This document shows, in pieces, positions 35,215-44,531 of a stretch of DNA of 64,000 nucleotides. Origin of the DNA: Acidobacteriota bacterium. Its GTDB lineage: Bacteria > Acidobacteriota > Terriglobia > Terriglobales > Acidobacteriaceae. The stretch is from the NCBI GenBank assembly GCA_021846985.1, contig JAJZVX010000001.1, positions 124,001-188,000 of the forward strand, read 5' to 3'. The position numbers and the translations under genes are program-made. The notes below the pieces were generated by a model. It made no database searches. It was not told the DNA's origin and saw only the letters and a program-made list of their open reading frames with translations. Position 1 is the first letter of the stretch. Each line of letters begins with the position of its first letter.

Positions 35215-35916
35215 TCAGGGGTGGGACGGCGGGCGGGCGAGATCGGCGGCCAGGGGGCAGCCGTCGCAGTGGGGCGCAAGTCCGCAGTGGGCCTTGCCGG
35301 CGGCTACAGTGAGGGCGTGGAACTCATTGAACAGACCGGCGTGCTGCGCTGGCGGGTCAGCAGCGAAGGCACGGCGGGTGAGGGCAGCGAGAGCGTCGTA
35401 TCCGGCCCGCCCGCGGGCTGGCGGCGGCTTCAAAAGATGGTGGCGGGTGACGATGCGGCGCAGATACTCGTCGGCTACGGGTACGGGGTGGCCAAGCGCG
35501 TAAAGAAGGATGGCGTCGGCGGTCTCGGGACCGACGCGGGGGAGGGCCAGCAAGCGGCGGCGGAGGGTCTGGGTAGGGACGGCGGCGAGCTTTTTGAGGG
35601 AGCCGGAGAACTCGGCGTCGAGCAGGCCGACAAAGGCTTTGAGAGCGGGGGCCTTGCGGGTGTGGAAGCCGCTGGGACGGATCAGATTCTGGAGATCGCT
35701 GAGCGGCAGCTTGCGAAAGCCCTCGAGCGTGAGGGCGTGGGCGGCGCGAAGGTTGGCGAGAGAGCGTTCGACGGCGGTCCAGGCGGTGTTCTGGGTGAGG
35801 TAGGCGCCGAGGACGACCTCGAAGGGTGTGCGGGCGGGCCACCAGCGCTGGGGCCCGTAAGCCTGAAAGAGAAGGTCGTGCATGTGGCGCAGGCGCCGGG
35901 CCGGGGAGCGGCTCAC
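35215..35916 (-). CDS. HhH-GPD DNA glycosylase, MagIII/endonuclease III-like
   Basis: This 233-residue base-excision repair enzyme has the helix-hairpin-helix LPRVGPETADAILLYA (~125-140) and the catalytic Asp at about residue 149 (PVPVADEYLRRI). The position where bifunctional endonuclease III has a Schiff-base Lys is Glu131, as in monofunctional 3-methyladenine glycosylases of the MagIII group, also supported by LTQNTAWTAVE. The C-terminal cysteine cluster has three cysteines (HCGLAPHCDGC), with the fourth iron-sulfur ligand missing. Predicted role is excision of alkylated bases, with no lyase activity. Its ATG overlaps the stop of the upstream TPR gene, so translation is coupled. Confidence 0.85.
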   Translation of the reverse strand: MSRSPARRLRHMHDLLFQAYGPQRWWPARTPFEVVLGAYLTQNTAWTAVERSLANLRAAHALTLEGFRKLPLSDLQNLIRPSGFHTRKAPALKAFVGLLDAEFSGSLKKLAAVPTQTLRRRLLALPRVGPETADAILLYALGHPVPVADEYLRRIVTRHHLLKPPPARGRAGYDALAALTRRAFAADPPAQHAGLFNEFHALTVAAGKAHCGLAPHCDGCPLAADLARPPSHP

Positions 35917-36281
35917 GAGAGGGCATCCTTGTCAGGCGGAGACTGGAGCTGCTGCCGCCACTCGACGATGCGGGCCTTGGCCGAGGCGGCTTCGGCCTGG
36001 GGAATGTGGCCCGCGGCCTGGAGAGAGATGGCAAGCGCGGTGTGGGCGAGCGGATCGGCGGGGGTGAGCGCGGTGAGCGCGAGGGCCGCCCCGATGGATT
36101 GCTCCAGGCGGCCGGCGTCGCGAAGCGCGCGAACGAGCCCGTGGTGCGCTTCGTAGTGGCTGGAGTCGGCGTCCACAGCGGCGCGGAAGGCCTGGGCCGC
36201 GCGCAGCGGCTGGCCGGCTTCGAGAAGGGCGAGCCCCTCGGCAAAGAACGATTCGGCAACGGAGCGGTTGGTGGAGGTCAC
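35913..36281 (-). CDS. Small tetratricopeptide-repeat protein
   Basis: This 122-residue protein has no signal peptide. It contains about two and a half TPR units: AESFFAEGLALLEAGQPLRA, AAQAFRAAVDADSSHYEAHH, and ALTPADPLAHTALAISLQAA with a following AGHIPQAEAASAKA helix. TPRs mediate protein-protein contact; no enzymatic domain is seen. The stop codon overlaps the glycosylase start by four bases (ATGA), making the two an operon. It is divergent from yjbQ across 62 bp. A scaffold role with the glycosylase is possible but not supported beyond position. Confidence 0.8.
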   Translation of the reverse strand: MTSTNRSVAESFFAEGLALLEAGQPLRAAQAFRAAVDADSSHYEAHHGLVRALRDAGRLEQSIGAALALTALTPADPLAHTALAISLQAAGHIPQAEAASAKARIVEWRQQLQSPPDKDALS

Positions 36282-36343
36282 GGCTGTCTTTAGGATAAAG
36301 GGTGGGCGGCGCGCCGTCAGGCGCTGCCGGCAGGGAGCCGGAG

Positions 36344-36760
36344 ATGAAGAGTCATACGGAATACATGGTGTTTGAGACGCGGAAGCGGCGGGAGATGGTG
36401 CACATCACCGACGAGGTGGAGAAGATTGTGCGGCGCAGCGGGGTGAAGGACGGGCTGTGCTTTGTTTCGCCGATGCACATTACGGCGGCGGTCTATGTGA
36501 ACGACCTGGAAAGCGGGCTGATTGAGGACATTGGCAAGTGGCTGGAGGAACTGGCGCCGGCGCGGCCCGACTACAAGCATCACCAGACGGGCGAGGACAA
36601 CGGCGACGCGCATCTGAAGTCGCTGCTGCTGCACCACGAGACGACGCTGCCGGTCACCAACGGCAAACTCGATCTGGGGACGTGGCAGCGGGTGTTCTAT
36701 GCCGAGTTCGACGGGCAGCGGCACAAGCGGGTGATTGTGAAGGTGCTGGGCGTGGAGTGA
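36344..36760 (+). CDS. yjbQ: YjbQ/UPF0047 family protein
   Basis: The 138-residue single-domain protein has the YjbQ signature: [20 protein letters not shown] in the middle, [20 protein letters not shown] with the conserved His/Asp/Asn cluster, and a C-terminal [20 protein letters not shown]. YjbQ is a conserved trimeric protein; E. coli YjbQ has been reported to show weak thiamine-phosphate synthase-like activity, and its true role is unclear. The chosen ATG has GGGAG seven bases upstream. It is followed 46 bp downstream by aroA on the same strand, with no obvious functional link. Confidence 0.9.
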   Translation: MKSHTEYMVFETRKRREMVHITDEVEKIVRRSGVKDGLCFVSPMHITAAVYVNDLESGLIEDIGKWLEELAPARPDYKHHQTGEDNGDAHLKSLLLHHETTLPVTNGKLDLGTWQRVFYAEFDGQRHKRVIVKVLGVE

Positions 36761-36807
36761 GAGCGGCGATTCAGTAGACTTGAAGAGATTTGACGGAGGG
36801 AGTTGGC

Positions 36808-38109
36808 GTGCAGACGACAAACCAGGAACGCGTGATCCGGCCGGTCCGCGGTGTGATGGGCAGCCTGCGGCTGCCCGGAGATAAGTCCATCAGCCACCGG
36901 TATGGGATGCTGGGCGGCTTTGCCGAGGGAACTTCGCGCTTCAGCAACTTTTCGACGGGCGAGGATTGCGCCTCGACGCTGTCGTGCATGGAGGCGCTGG
37001 GGGCAAAGGTGACGCGGCTGGACGACGGCCGGGTGGAAGTGACAGGCGTGGGCGGGCGCGTACAGGAGCCGGCGCAGGCGCTGGATTGCGGCAACTCGGG
37101 TTCGACGATGCGGATGATGTCGGGTTTGCTGGCGGCGCAGGAGGGGCGATTCACGCTGGTGGGGGATGCGTCGCTGTCGCGGCGGCCGATGGAGCGGATT
37201 CGCAAGCCGCTGGAGGCGATGGGCGCACGCCTGACCCTGACCGAAGGGCACGCGCCGCTGACGATTGAAGGCGGAGAACTGAAGGCGATCGACTACACGA
37301 TGCCGGTGCCGAGCGCGCAGGTAAAGACGTGCGTGCTGCTGGCGGGGCTGCAAACGGCCGGGACAACCACGGTGCGCGAAGCGGTGCGGACACGCGACCA
37401 CAGCGAGCTGGCGCTGCGGGCCTTTGGAGCGCGGCTGGCGCGGACGACGGACTCGGTGAGCGTGGGCGGGCCGCAGAAGCTGCACGCGATTGAGGCGGCG
37501 GTGCCGGGAGACATCTCGTCGGCTGCATTCTTTCTGTGCGCGGCGGCGCTGTTTCCCGGGTCGGGACTGGTGGTGGAAGACCTGGGCCTGAATCCCACGC
37601 GGGCCACGCTGCTGGACGTGTTAACGGCGCTGGGAGCCGGCATTGGCGTCCTGAACCTGGAAGAGAAACATGCCGAGCTGGTGGGGACGGTGCAGGTGAC
37701 AGGGCCGCGAGAAGGACTGGGCACGGTGGCGGTGACCGGAGCGCTGGCGGCGCAACTGATCGACGAGCTGCCGGCGCTGGCGGCGATCGGGCCGTACACG
37801 AACGGCGGAATCCGGATTCGCGACGCCAAGGAGCTGCGGGTGAAGGAGAGCGACCGGATTGCGCTGGTGGTGAAGAACCTGCGGGCGATGGGCGCAGAGG
37901 TGATGGAGTTCGAGGATGGCCTGGACGTGCCGGGCGGGCAAAGGCTGCACGGGGCCACGATTGACGCGGGCGGCGACCACCGGATTGCGATGGCGTTCAG
38001 CGTGGCGGCACTGCGGGCCGAAGGCGAGACGCTGATCCGGGGAGCGGAGTCGGCGGCGATCAGCTTTCCGGAGTTTTTCGAGTTACTGGACCGGGTGGTG
38101 GTGCGCTGA
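36808..38109 (+). CDS. aroA: 3-phosphoshikimate 1-carboxyvinyltransferase (EPSP synthase)
   Basis: The 433-residue enzyme transfers enolpyruvate from PEP to shikimate-3-phosphate in aromatic amino acid synthesis. Active-site elements are LRLPGDKSISHRYGML near the N-terminus, CGNSGSTMRMMSGLL, GDASLSRRPMERIRKPLEAM, and the C-terminal ELRVKESDRIALVVKNL. The GDKSISHR, NSGST and RRPMxR sequences place it with the class II-like (Gram-positive/CP4-type) group rather than the E. coli-like group. The start is GTG 36808, eight bases after GGAGG. A longer frame from TTG 36790 is less likely. It is convergent with the TolC-family gene at 38230. Confidence 0.94.
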   Translation: MQTTNQERVIRPVRGVMGSLRLPGDKSISHRYGMLGGFAEGTSRFSNFSTGEDCASTLSCMEALGAKVTRLDDGRVEVTGVGGRVQEPAQALDCGNSGSTMRMMSGLLAAQEGRFTLVGDASLSRRPMERIRKPLEAMGARLTLTEGHAPLTIEGGELKAIDYTMPVPSAQVKTCVLLAGLQTAGTTTVREAVRTRDHSELALRAFGARLARTTDSVSVGGPQKLHAIEAAVPGDISSAAFFLCAAALFPGSGLVVEDLGLNPTRATLLDVLTALGAGIGVLNLEEKHAELVGTVQVTGPREGLGTVAVTGALAAQLIDELPALAAIGPYTNGGIRIRDAKELRVKESDRIALVVKNLRAMGAEVMEFEDGLDVPGGQRLHGATIDAGGDHRIAMAFSVAALRAEGETLIRGAESAAISFPEFFELLDRVVVR

Positions 38110-38183
38110 GAGGGCAAGACGGGTTGAGGCGCGTTTCGGGAAGGCTTGGCGCGCTCGCAAGGCATTTTGAGGGATAGAAAAGC

Positions 38184-38212
38184 AGACGGCCCGGAGGCGC
38201 TCCGAGCCGTCT
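38184..38212 (-). terminator. Intrinsic terminator of the reverse-strand TolC-family gene
   Basis: A 13-bp stem with one mismatch (AGACGGCCCGGAG paired with CTCCGAGCCGTCT, loop GCG) lies 17 bases beyond the stop of the reverse-strand gene. Read on the minus strand it is followed by GCTTTTCT, a short T-run. It could also stop readthrough from aroA. Confidence 0.65.
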
Positions 38213-38229
38213 GTGCGTTCAGGGAAAAA

Positions 38230-40338
38230 CTACTGTCCGTTGGGCGGGGTGGTGGTGGGCTCGTTGCCGGGCTTGGCCGGCGTGAGGCCGGGGACCACGG
38301 GTGCGGAGTTGACCACGCCGGCAGCCGCGTCGTCAAGGTTGATGTTGTAGTGCTGCAGGGTGTTGGCAAGAACCTGATAGAGGCCGGCGCGGTCCTTGGC
38401 ATAGGCTGCATTGGCAGCAATCAGGTTGTCGGAGGCGGTGGCGAGATTGCGCTCCTGGAGCAGGACGTTGGCGGTGGTGGAGGCGCCGAGGTGGAGTTTC
38501 TTGATTTCGGCGTCAAGGCTCTGCTGGGCGTAGTCCTGCGCCGCAATGGCGGCCCTGACCTGGGCGCGATCATTGGCGATGGCAAACTGTGCGTTGACCA
38601 CCTGCATGCGAATCTGCGTGTAGAGCTGCTCAATGCGCAGTTCGGACTGGCGGTACTCGAGCAGGGAGCGGGCCTGGTCGGCCTGCGCGGTGCGGTTGCG
38701 AATCGGAATCTGGAGGGTGAAGCCGACGCCTTTGTCCGGGGCGCTGCTGTTGACCAGATCGTTCAGGACATCCGAGTAGCCAGTGGTGGTGGTGGCGGCG
38801 CAGGATGTGGAGCCGAAATGGCAGTTGGTGTTAGGCGATCCGCCGACGCCGTTGGCGCTGTAAAAGCCGTAGATGTTGAGGGTAGGCAGCAGGGCGTTGC
38901 GCGCGCCGTGCAGCGTGATCTCGTTGTTCTTGATCTGCAGATAGGCCTGTTCGAGCTCGGGACGGCGGCTGAAGGCCTCCTTGACGAGCTGCTCGACGGG
39001 CTCGGACTCCTCAGGGAGCACGTCGAGGTTGACGCGGTCGGTGGGGATGACGGCGGCAACTTCGAGGGCGGGATCGTTGAGGTTGCGGGCAATGGCCTGC
39101 TTGATGATCTGCTGCTGATAATTCAGGGAGTTCTGGGCGCTGATCAGAGCCTGCTTGTCGGCGGCCACGGCGGAGTCGGAGTTGACCACGTCGAGGGGAG
39201 CGAGGGTGCCGACGGCGAGCTGTTTGCGATTGTCCTGGTCGAGCTTGGTGCTCTGGGCCAGGGCGCGCTCCTTGGCTTGTACATCCTCATAGGCGCTGAC
39301 CAGGCCCCAGTAAATGGTTTCGACCTGGTTGACTGTGTAGAGGAGCTGCTGGCGAAAGGCGGAGTCGGTGATGCGGCGGTCGTTGAGCGCCTGATAGACG
39401 AAGCGGCGGTTGACCCAGATGCCGGCTCCCTGCAGCAGAGGCTGGGTGACCGTGGCGCGGAAGGAGGTATTGAATTCGGGGCTGTAGGCGTTGAAGCTGG
39501 TGGTAGTGACACGGCTGTTGTTCCAGGCCACGGCGAGCGTGGTGCCCGGAATGAAGCCCTGGGAATATGTGAAATTGTACTGGTTGGTGTTGGTCGAGGC
39601 CGCGGGCTGGAAGATGCTGATCTCGGGGGTCGAGGAGCGCTCGAGCTGGATGGTTCCCGCAAGGGCAGGATCGAGAGCTGCCGGGATGGGTCCCACGCCG
39701 TTGGTGGTGAGGACGAGGCCGGAGCTGCCCGAGCCGGCGCCGCCCGAGCCGCCGCTGGTGCCGCCGGGTCCGCCGCCGGTGGCGAGTGTCGAGGTGGAGC
39801 CGCCCTGCGTGCCGGTGACAATGGCGGTGTTGACGCCGCGCAGAACGGAGCCGGCGCGGGCGCGCAACAGGTCGGTGTCAGCGATGTCGAGATTGTACCG
39901 GGAGATCGCAATATCGTAGTTATTTTCTATGGCCAGGGCGATGGCGTCGGAGAGACTGAGGTAGATTTTGCCGTCCTTGACCAGATCGTTGAAGCGGACG
40001 GAGTTGACGAAATTGGCCTTGGCGACGGTGGTGGGCAGATAGGCCTTGAAGGGATTGTTGAGAAGACGCCCGGAGGGCTGCGAAAAATCGCGGGCGGTCT
40101 GGCGGAGATTGAGTGGCTCCGTCAAGATCGGCGCCGGAGCCGCAGGCAAATCCGAGGCCGCCTTGTCGCGCCCGGCAGGCTGCTGGGCAAAACCTGAAGG
40201 CACTCCCGTCGTGAGGGCCAGCATGAAGGCCGCGAGCGCGCGCAGATGCTTGATGGTCCGCCCGCCTTCGTCCTGCTTGCGCGTGCTGCGCGCAGTGGGG
40301 TCCTTCCGCTCAAACACACTTAAAGCAAACAAATGCAT
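38230..40338 (-). CDS. TolC-family outer-membrane protein with Gly-rich insert
   Basis: A 702-residue protein starts at ATG 40338 (MHLFALSVFERK) with GGAG eight bases upstream. A signal peptide (HLRALAAFMLALTTGVPSGFA) is internal to about 50 residues, so the mature protein starts at QQPAGR. The body has two OEP-type halves: LSDAIALAIENNYDIAISRY and the second EQLVKEAFSRRPELEQAYLQ, plus QVETIYWGLVSAYEDVQAKE. A low-complexity Gly/Ser insert (GGGPGGTSGGSGGAGSGSSG) interrupts the first half at roughly residues 180-200. At about 700 residues it is longer than standard TolC (~480). It stands alone, without adaptor or pump genes, so its partners are encoded elsewhere. Confidence 0.88.
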   Translation of the reverse strand: MHLFALSVFERKDPTARSTRKQDEGGRTIKHLRALAAFMLALTTGVPSGFAQQPAGRDKAASDLPAAPAPILTEPLNLRQTARDFSQPSGRLLNNPFKAYLPTTVAKANFVNSVRFNDLVKDGKIYLSLSDAIALAIENNYDIAISRYNLDIADTDLLRARAGSVLRGVNTAIVTGTQGGSTSTLATGGGPGGTSGGSGGAGSGSSGLVLTTNGVGPIPAALDPALAGTIQLERSSTPEISIFQPAASTNTNQYNFTYSQGFIPGTTLAVAWNNSRVTTTSFNAYSPEFNTSFRATVTQPLLQGAGIWVNRRFVYQALNDRRITDSAFRQQLLYTVNQVETIYWGLVSAYEDVQAKERALAQSTKLDQDNRKQLAVGTLAPLDVVNSDSAVAADKQALISAQNSLNYQQQIIKQAIARNLNDPALEVAAVIPTDRVNLDVLPEESEPVEQLVKEAFSRRPELEQAYLQIKNNEITLHGARNALLPTLNIYGFYSANGVGGSPNTNCHFGSTSCAATTTTGYSDVLNDLVNSSAPDKGVGFTLQIPIRNRTAQADQARSLLEYRQSELRIEQLYTQIRMQVVNAQFAIANDRAQVRAAIAAQDYAQQSLDAEIKKLHLGASTTANVLLQERNLATASDNLIAANAAYAKDRAGLYQVLANTLQHYNINLDDAAAGVVNSAPVVPGLTPAKPGNEPTTTPPNGQ

Positions 40339-40625
40339 GGTTATTCTCCACGAGTTGCTGAGGCATGTGGGGTGCCATTCTAGAAGACGGCCGGAGAGCC
40401 GCTCCGGACGCAAATTTGTGATGATTCCGGGGCCCTTGCTCTCGCCAGCCCGGACCCTGGGCTCAGGAGGCAATACGCGGGCGGATCACCCTTCGTTCCC
40501 CCTTGTCCGCTTAGACGGCAAATGGCCGTCCGCATGGCAATGAATCTCGGAAAGGTGAGTATACCGCATCGGGATTCAGGGCGCGGGCCGGCGCCGGGCG
40601 CGATAACCTGAAGAGAGAGCGGACG

Positions 40626-41489
40626 ATGGCGAGAGGCGAGGCCCAAAGCGGACGGAAACCGCAGACCTGGAAGGCGACGCTGGCCTACGATGGAACGGAC
40701 TTTCATGGCTGGCAGGTGCAGCCGGGAAAGGTGACAATCCAGGGTGAGCTGCAGGCGGCGCTGGAACGAATTACAGGAGAGAGCCCGCTGCCGCAGGGCT
40801 CGGGGCGCACGGATGCCGGCGTGCATGCCCTGGCCCAGGTAGCGAGCTTCGCTTTGACGGCCCCGATCCCGGCGGAGAACCTGCGGCGGGCGCTGAACCG
40901 GACCCTCCCGGCGGCGATCCGGGTGACAGAAGCGGCCCCGGCGCCGGAGGATTTCCACGCCCGCCACTGGGCGGTGGCCAAAACCTACGAATACCGGATC
41001 TTCCGGGAGAGGATTTGCCCGCCGTTTATGGCGCGGTATGCGCACCACTGCATCTGGCCGTTGCGGATGGAGGCGCTGGCGCAGGCGGCGCGCGCGGTGG
41101 TGGGGGAACATGACTTTTTGAGTTTCGCGGCGACGGATCCGGATGCGGGCAAAAGGGATCCGGATGAGGCGCCGCGCACGACGGTGCGGGCGATTTACGG
41201 CTCAGCGTGGGAAGAGCGGCAGAGCGAAGCCGGGATATGGCTGGTGTATCGGGTGCGGGGAAACGGTTTTCTGCACCACATGGTCCGGAATCTGGTAGGG
41301 ACAATGCTGGAAGTAGGGCGGGGCATGCTTCGGCCGGAGGCAATGGAGGGGATTCTGGCGGCGCGGCGGAGGTCGGCGGCAGGACCGACAGCGCCGGCGC
41401 GGGGGCTGTTTCTGCACTCGGTGGAGTATGGGCCCGGCGCGGTGAGAACAAAGGGGTTTGGGCCGCCTGCTAACCTGAAACCACAGTGA
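40626..41489 (+). CDS. truA: tRNA pseudouridine(38-40) synthase
   Basis: The 287-residue enzyme isomerises uridines 38-40 of the tRNA anticodon arm. The N-terminal ATLAYDGTDFHGWQVQPG and the catalytic Asp in QGSGRTDAGVHALAQV are diagnostic. HDFLSFAATDPD and GNGFLHHMVRNLVGTMLEVG (conserved in the second domain) complete the family pattern. The length fits TruA. The stop codon overlaps the start region of the M20 peptidase gene (GTGATG), so the two are translated together. It is divergent from the TolC-family gene across ~287 bp. Confidence 0.96.
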   Translation: MARGEAQSGRKPQTWKATLAYDGTDFHGWQVQPGKVTIQGELQAALERITGESPLPQGSGRTDAGVHALAQVASFALTAPIPAENLRRALNRTLPAAIRVTEAAPAPEDFHARHWAVAKTYEYRIFRERICPPFMARYAHHCIWPLRMEALAQAARAVVGEHDFLSFAATDPDAGKRDPDEAPRTTVRAIYGSAWEERQSEAGIWLVYRVRGNGFLHHMVRNLVGTMLEVGRGMLRPEAMEGILAARRRSAAGPTAPARGLFLHSVEYGPGAVRTKGFGPPANLKPQ

Positions 41490-42748
41490 TGCCGATGTTT
41501 TCCCGGAGTTCGGCTTTTTCGCAGGTGACGGCGCTGGCAGGGCGGCGGACGGTGCATGGCGCGTTTGCCTGGCTGCATGGAAATCCCAAGACCATCATGG
41601 ACTGGCAGGCGAGCCTCTCGGCGATCCCGGCGCCGCCGTTTGGCGAGCAGGCGCGGTCGGCGTGGATGGCCGCGCGGCTGACCGAAGTGGGGGCGGCACA
41701 GGTGGAGATCGACGAGGCCGGCAATGCCATCGGGATTTTGCCGGCGCGGCATCTGCCGGCGGAGAGCACGGGGCCGGTGGTTGTCGTTTCGGCGCATCTG
41801 GACACGGTGTTTCCAGCCGGGACGCCGCTGCATCCGGTGGTGGAGGGTGAGCGGCTGACGGCGCCGGGGGCGTGCGACAACGGCGCCGGCGTGGCGGGGC
41901 TGCTGGCGATTGCGCGCGCGCTGACGGAGAGCGGAGTGGAGCTGGCGGTTCCGGTGGTTCTGCTGGGCAACGTGGGCGAAGAAGGCGAAGGCGACCTGCG
42001 CGGGGTGCGGCACTTTTATGAGCGGAGCGCACTGGCCGGCCGCGTGGCGGCACACGTGGTGCTGGACGGCGCGGGGGCAGATGCGGCGGTGACGCAGGCG
42101 CTGGGAAGCCGGCGCTACCGGGTGACGGTGACCGGGCCGGGGGGGCACAGCTTTACCGACGCGGGGACGGTGAATCCCATTGCGGCACTGGCCGCGGCGC
42201 TGGTGGCGCTGGCCGAGACCGAGCTGCCGGAGGAGCCGCGCACCACGCTGAACCTGGGGACGATTCGCGGGGGGACGAGCGTGAACTCGATTCCGGAGAC
42301 GGCGCAGGCCTCGGTGGACTTTCGTTCGACGGACACGGAGCAACTGGCGCGGCTGGAGGCGGCGCTCGATGCGGCGGTGCGGGAGTCCGTGGAGCGTTGG
42401 AACAGGAGGGCGCGGCCGGCGGCGGCGCAGGCGCGCGGACTGCTGACGTACCGGCTGGAGAAGATCGGGGACCGGCCGGCGGCGCAGTTGGCGAACGATT
42501 CCGCGCTGCTGGCGTCACTGCGAGCGGTGGACCGGCACCTGGGGCTGCGGACGGATCTGCGGCTGGGCTCGACAGACGCCAATCTACCGCTTTCGCTGGG
42601 GATTCCTGCCTTGTCATTGGGCGCGGGCGGCGAGGGCGGGGGCGCACACACGCTGGCGGAATGGTACTCGGCGAAGGACCGCGAGGCGGGTTTGCAGCGC
42701 GTTCTGCTGCTGACGCTGGCCATGGTGGAGTGGGCGGCGGAACAGTAA
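41489..42748 (+). CDS. M20-family metallopeptidase
   Basis: A ~419-residue peptidase/amidohydrolase of the zinc M20 clan. The first metal His/Asp are in VVSAHLDTVFPAGTPLH. The bridging Asp is in APGACDNGAGVAGLLAIARAL and the catalytic Glu pair in LGNVGEEGEGDLRG. The dimerisation (lid) domain runs from GSRRYRVTVTGPGGHSFTDA to the GTIRGGTSVNSIP element. GGAHTLAEWY is the C-terminal metal-His element. The TruA stop overlaps the start (ATG 41489; GTG 41486 and ATG 41495 are alternatives). No signal peptide is evident, so it is cytoplasmic, probably acting on di- or tripeptides (PepT-like). Confidence 0.9.
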   Translation: MPMFSRSSAFSQVTALAGRRTVHGAFAWLHGNPKTIMDWQASLSAIPAPPFGEQARSAWMAARLTEVGAAQVEIDEAGNAIGILPARHLPAESTGPVVVVSAHLDTVFPAGTPLHPVVEGERLTAPGACDNGAGVAGLLAIARALTESGVELAVPVVLLGNVGEEGEGDLRGVRHFYERSALAGRVAAHVVLDGAGADAAVTQALGSRRYRVTVTGPGGHSFTDAGTVNPIAALAAALVALAETELPEEPRTTLNLGTIRGGTSVNSIPETAQASVDFRSTDTEQLARLEAALDAAVRESVERWNRRARPAAAQARGLLTYRLEKIGDRPAAQLANDSALLASLRAVDRHLGLRTDLRLGSTDANLPLSLGIPALSLGAGGEGGGAHTLAEWYSAKDREAGLQRVLLLTLAMVEWAAEQ

Positions 42749-42789
42749 TCAGCGGGAGAGCCGTTGCGAGCATCTGGTAGACTCCGCGC

Positions 42790-44520
42790 ATGCGCACCTG
42801 GACGGTTTTGCTCAGCGGTTCTCTGTGCATCGCGTCTCTTTCGACCGCCCAAACGGGGGTCCGGCATCATGCCGCGCTGCGGCACGAAAAGCCGGCGGCG
42901 AGGACGACGGCGCCGGAGATGGTTTTTTTCAATGCCGTGATCTATACCGGCAACGGATTGGCGGAGGGCAAGCCAGAGACCGTGCAGGCCATGGCGGTGG
43001 GCGGGGGCAAAGTGCTGGCCACCGGCACAAACGACGAGGTGACGCGGCTGGCGGGGCCGAAGACGCGCCTCTTCGATGTAGACTCGGCGAATACGGGCTC
43101 GGCCATTTTTCCGGGATTCAACGACGCGCACACGCATCTGGGTCCGGCGGGACGAATGAAACTGAGCCTGGACCTGACGGGGGTGAAGTCGCTGGCGGCG
43201 ATGCTGGCGCAGACGCAGGCCTATGCGGGGAAGACGCCGGCCGGGCACTGGATTACCGGCGGGAACTGGGACCAGACCTTGTGGGCGGCGAAGGCGCTGC
43301 CCACGCGGCAGGATCTGGACCGGGTGACAGCGGGGCACCCTGCGTTTCTGGAACGGATCGATGGCCACATTGCGGTAGCGAACTCGGCGGCGCTGGCGGC
43401 GGCGCACATTACAGCCCAGACGCGGGCGCCGCAAGGTGGAGCGATCGACCGGGATGCGGCGGGCGAACCGACGGGGATTCTGCGCGAGTCGGCAAAGGCG
43501 CTGGTGACGAAGCTGATTCCGCCGCCCAGCCCGGAGGAACGGCGCAAGGCGGACGAACTGGCGATTGCCGACGCGCTGGCGCACGGCGTGACCAGCGTGC
43601 AGGACTTCAGCGACTGGCAGGACTTTCTGGTCTTTGAGCAGATGGAAAAGGAAGGCAAGCTGGACCTGCGGATTACCGAATGGCTGCCGTTCAAGGCGCC
43701 GCTGGCCAGGTTGAAGGCGATGCGGGCGCACCACGACGCGCGCGATCCGATGCTGCACACGGGGATGCTGAAGGGGTTTCTGGACGGGTCGCTGGGCTCG
43801 CGGACGGCGGCGCTGAAGGCGCCGTACGCGGACGACCCGGGGAATACAGGGCTGCCGCAGTACACGCAGGCGCAACTGAACCGGATGGCGCTGGAGCGGG
43901 CGCGGGCGGGGTTCCAGATGGGCTTTCATGCCATAGGGGACAAGGCGGCGGCGATGGCGCTGGACGCCTATGCGCACCTGCCCGGGGTAAAGAAGGCGCG
44001 CGACCGCATTGAGCACGCGCAGGTGGTGGACCCGGCCGATATCCGGCGGTTTGCGCAACTGGGCGTGATTGCGAGCATGCAGCCGAATCACCTGCTGACC
44101 GATATGAACTGGGCCGAGGCGCGGCTGGGACCGAAGCGGGCCGCGTACTCGTATGCGTGGAAGAAGTTTCTCGACGCGGGCGTGCCTCTGGCCTTCGGGA
44201 CAGATTACCCGGTGGAACCGATTTCGCCGTTCCGCGGGCTGTACGCGGCGGTGACGCGGATGAATGTGGCGGGAACGAAGAGCTACTTTCCCGAGAACAG
44301 GCTGACGCAGGACCAGGCGCTTTATGCCTACACGCAGGGGCCGGCGTACGCGGAGTTTGCCGAGAAGCGGAAGGGCAAGCTGGAGCCGGGCTACGACGCG
44401 GACTTTGTGCTGCTGGACATGGACATTGCCAAGGTGGCGGCGCCGGCGATTCTTTACTGCAACGTGCTGGGGACGTACGTGGGCGGGCGCGAGGTGTTCA
44501 TTGGACACGCAAAGTATTAG
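42790..44520 (+). CDS. Exported amidohydrolase, YtcJ-like (amidohydrolase family 3)
   Basis: The 576-residue protein has a signal peptide (MRTWTVLLSGSLCIASLSTAQT), so it is likely exported. The metal-binding HxH is in FPGFNDAHTHLGP. Later metal/catalytic elements are GFLDGSLGSRTAALKAPY, QMGFHAIGDKAAAMALD, RIEHAQVVDPADIRR and FGTDYPVEPISPFRGLYAAV, all typical of the YtcJ-like amidohydrolase group. LEPGYDADFVLLDMDI is the C-terminal composite-domain element. Substrate is unknown; these enzymes hydrolyse C-N bonds of diverse compounds. It starts 41 bp after the M20 peptidase and is followed 69 bp later by an EamA-family exporter. Confidence 0.9.
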   Translation: MRTWTVLLSGSLCIASLSTAQTGVRHHAALRHEKPAARTTAPEMVFFNAVIYTGNGLAEGKPETVQAMAVGGGKVLATGTNDEVTRLAGPKTRLFDVDSANTGSAIFPGFNDAHTHLGPAGRMKLSLDLTGVKSLAAMLAQTQAYAGKTPAGHWITGGNWDQTLWAAKALPTRQDLDRVTAGHPAFLERIDGHIAVANSAALAAAHITAQTRAPQGGAIDRDAAGEPTGILRESAKALVTKLIPPPSPEERRKADELAIADALAHGVTSVQDFSDWQDFLVFEQMEKEGKLDLRITEWLPFKAPLARLKAMRAHHDARDPMLHTGMLKGFLDGSLGSRTAALKAPYADDPGNTGLPQYTQAQLNRMALERARAGFQMGFHAIGDKAAAMALDAYAHLPGVKKARDRIEHAQVVDPADIRRFAQLGVIASMQPNHLLTDMNWAEARLGPKRAAYSYAWKKFLDAGVPLAFGTDYPVEPISPFRGLYAAVTRMNVAGTKSYFPENRLTQDQALYAYTQGPAYAEFAEKRKGKLEPGYDADFVLLDMDIAKVAAPAILYCNVLGTYVGGREVFIGHAKY

Positions 44521-44531
44521 GAACGCGCGGC

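Noticed and set aside
32767-36156. Plus-strand open frame of about 1,129 codons
   Set aside because: It runs antisense across the aldo/keto reductase, pyrD and MagIII-like genes. Its translation is Gly/Ala/Val-rich shadow sequence caused by high GC at third positions. The reverse-strand genes have family motifs.
38146-40197. Plus-strand open frame of about 683 codons
   Set aside because: Antisense to the TolC-family gene. Low-complexity Gly/Val/Asp sequence, no motif; the reverse-strand gene has a signal peptide and OEP repeats.
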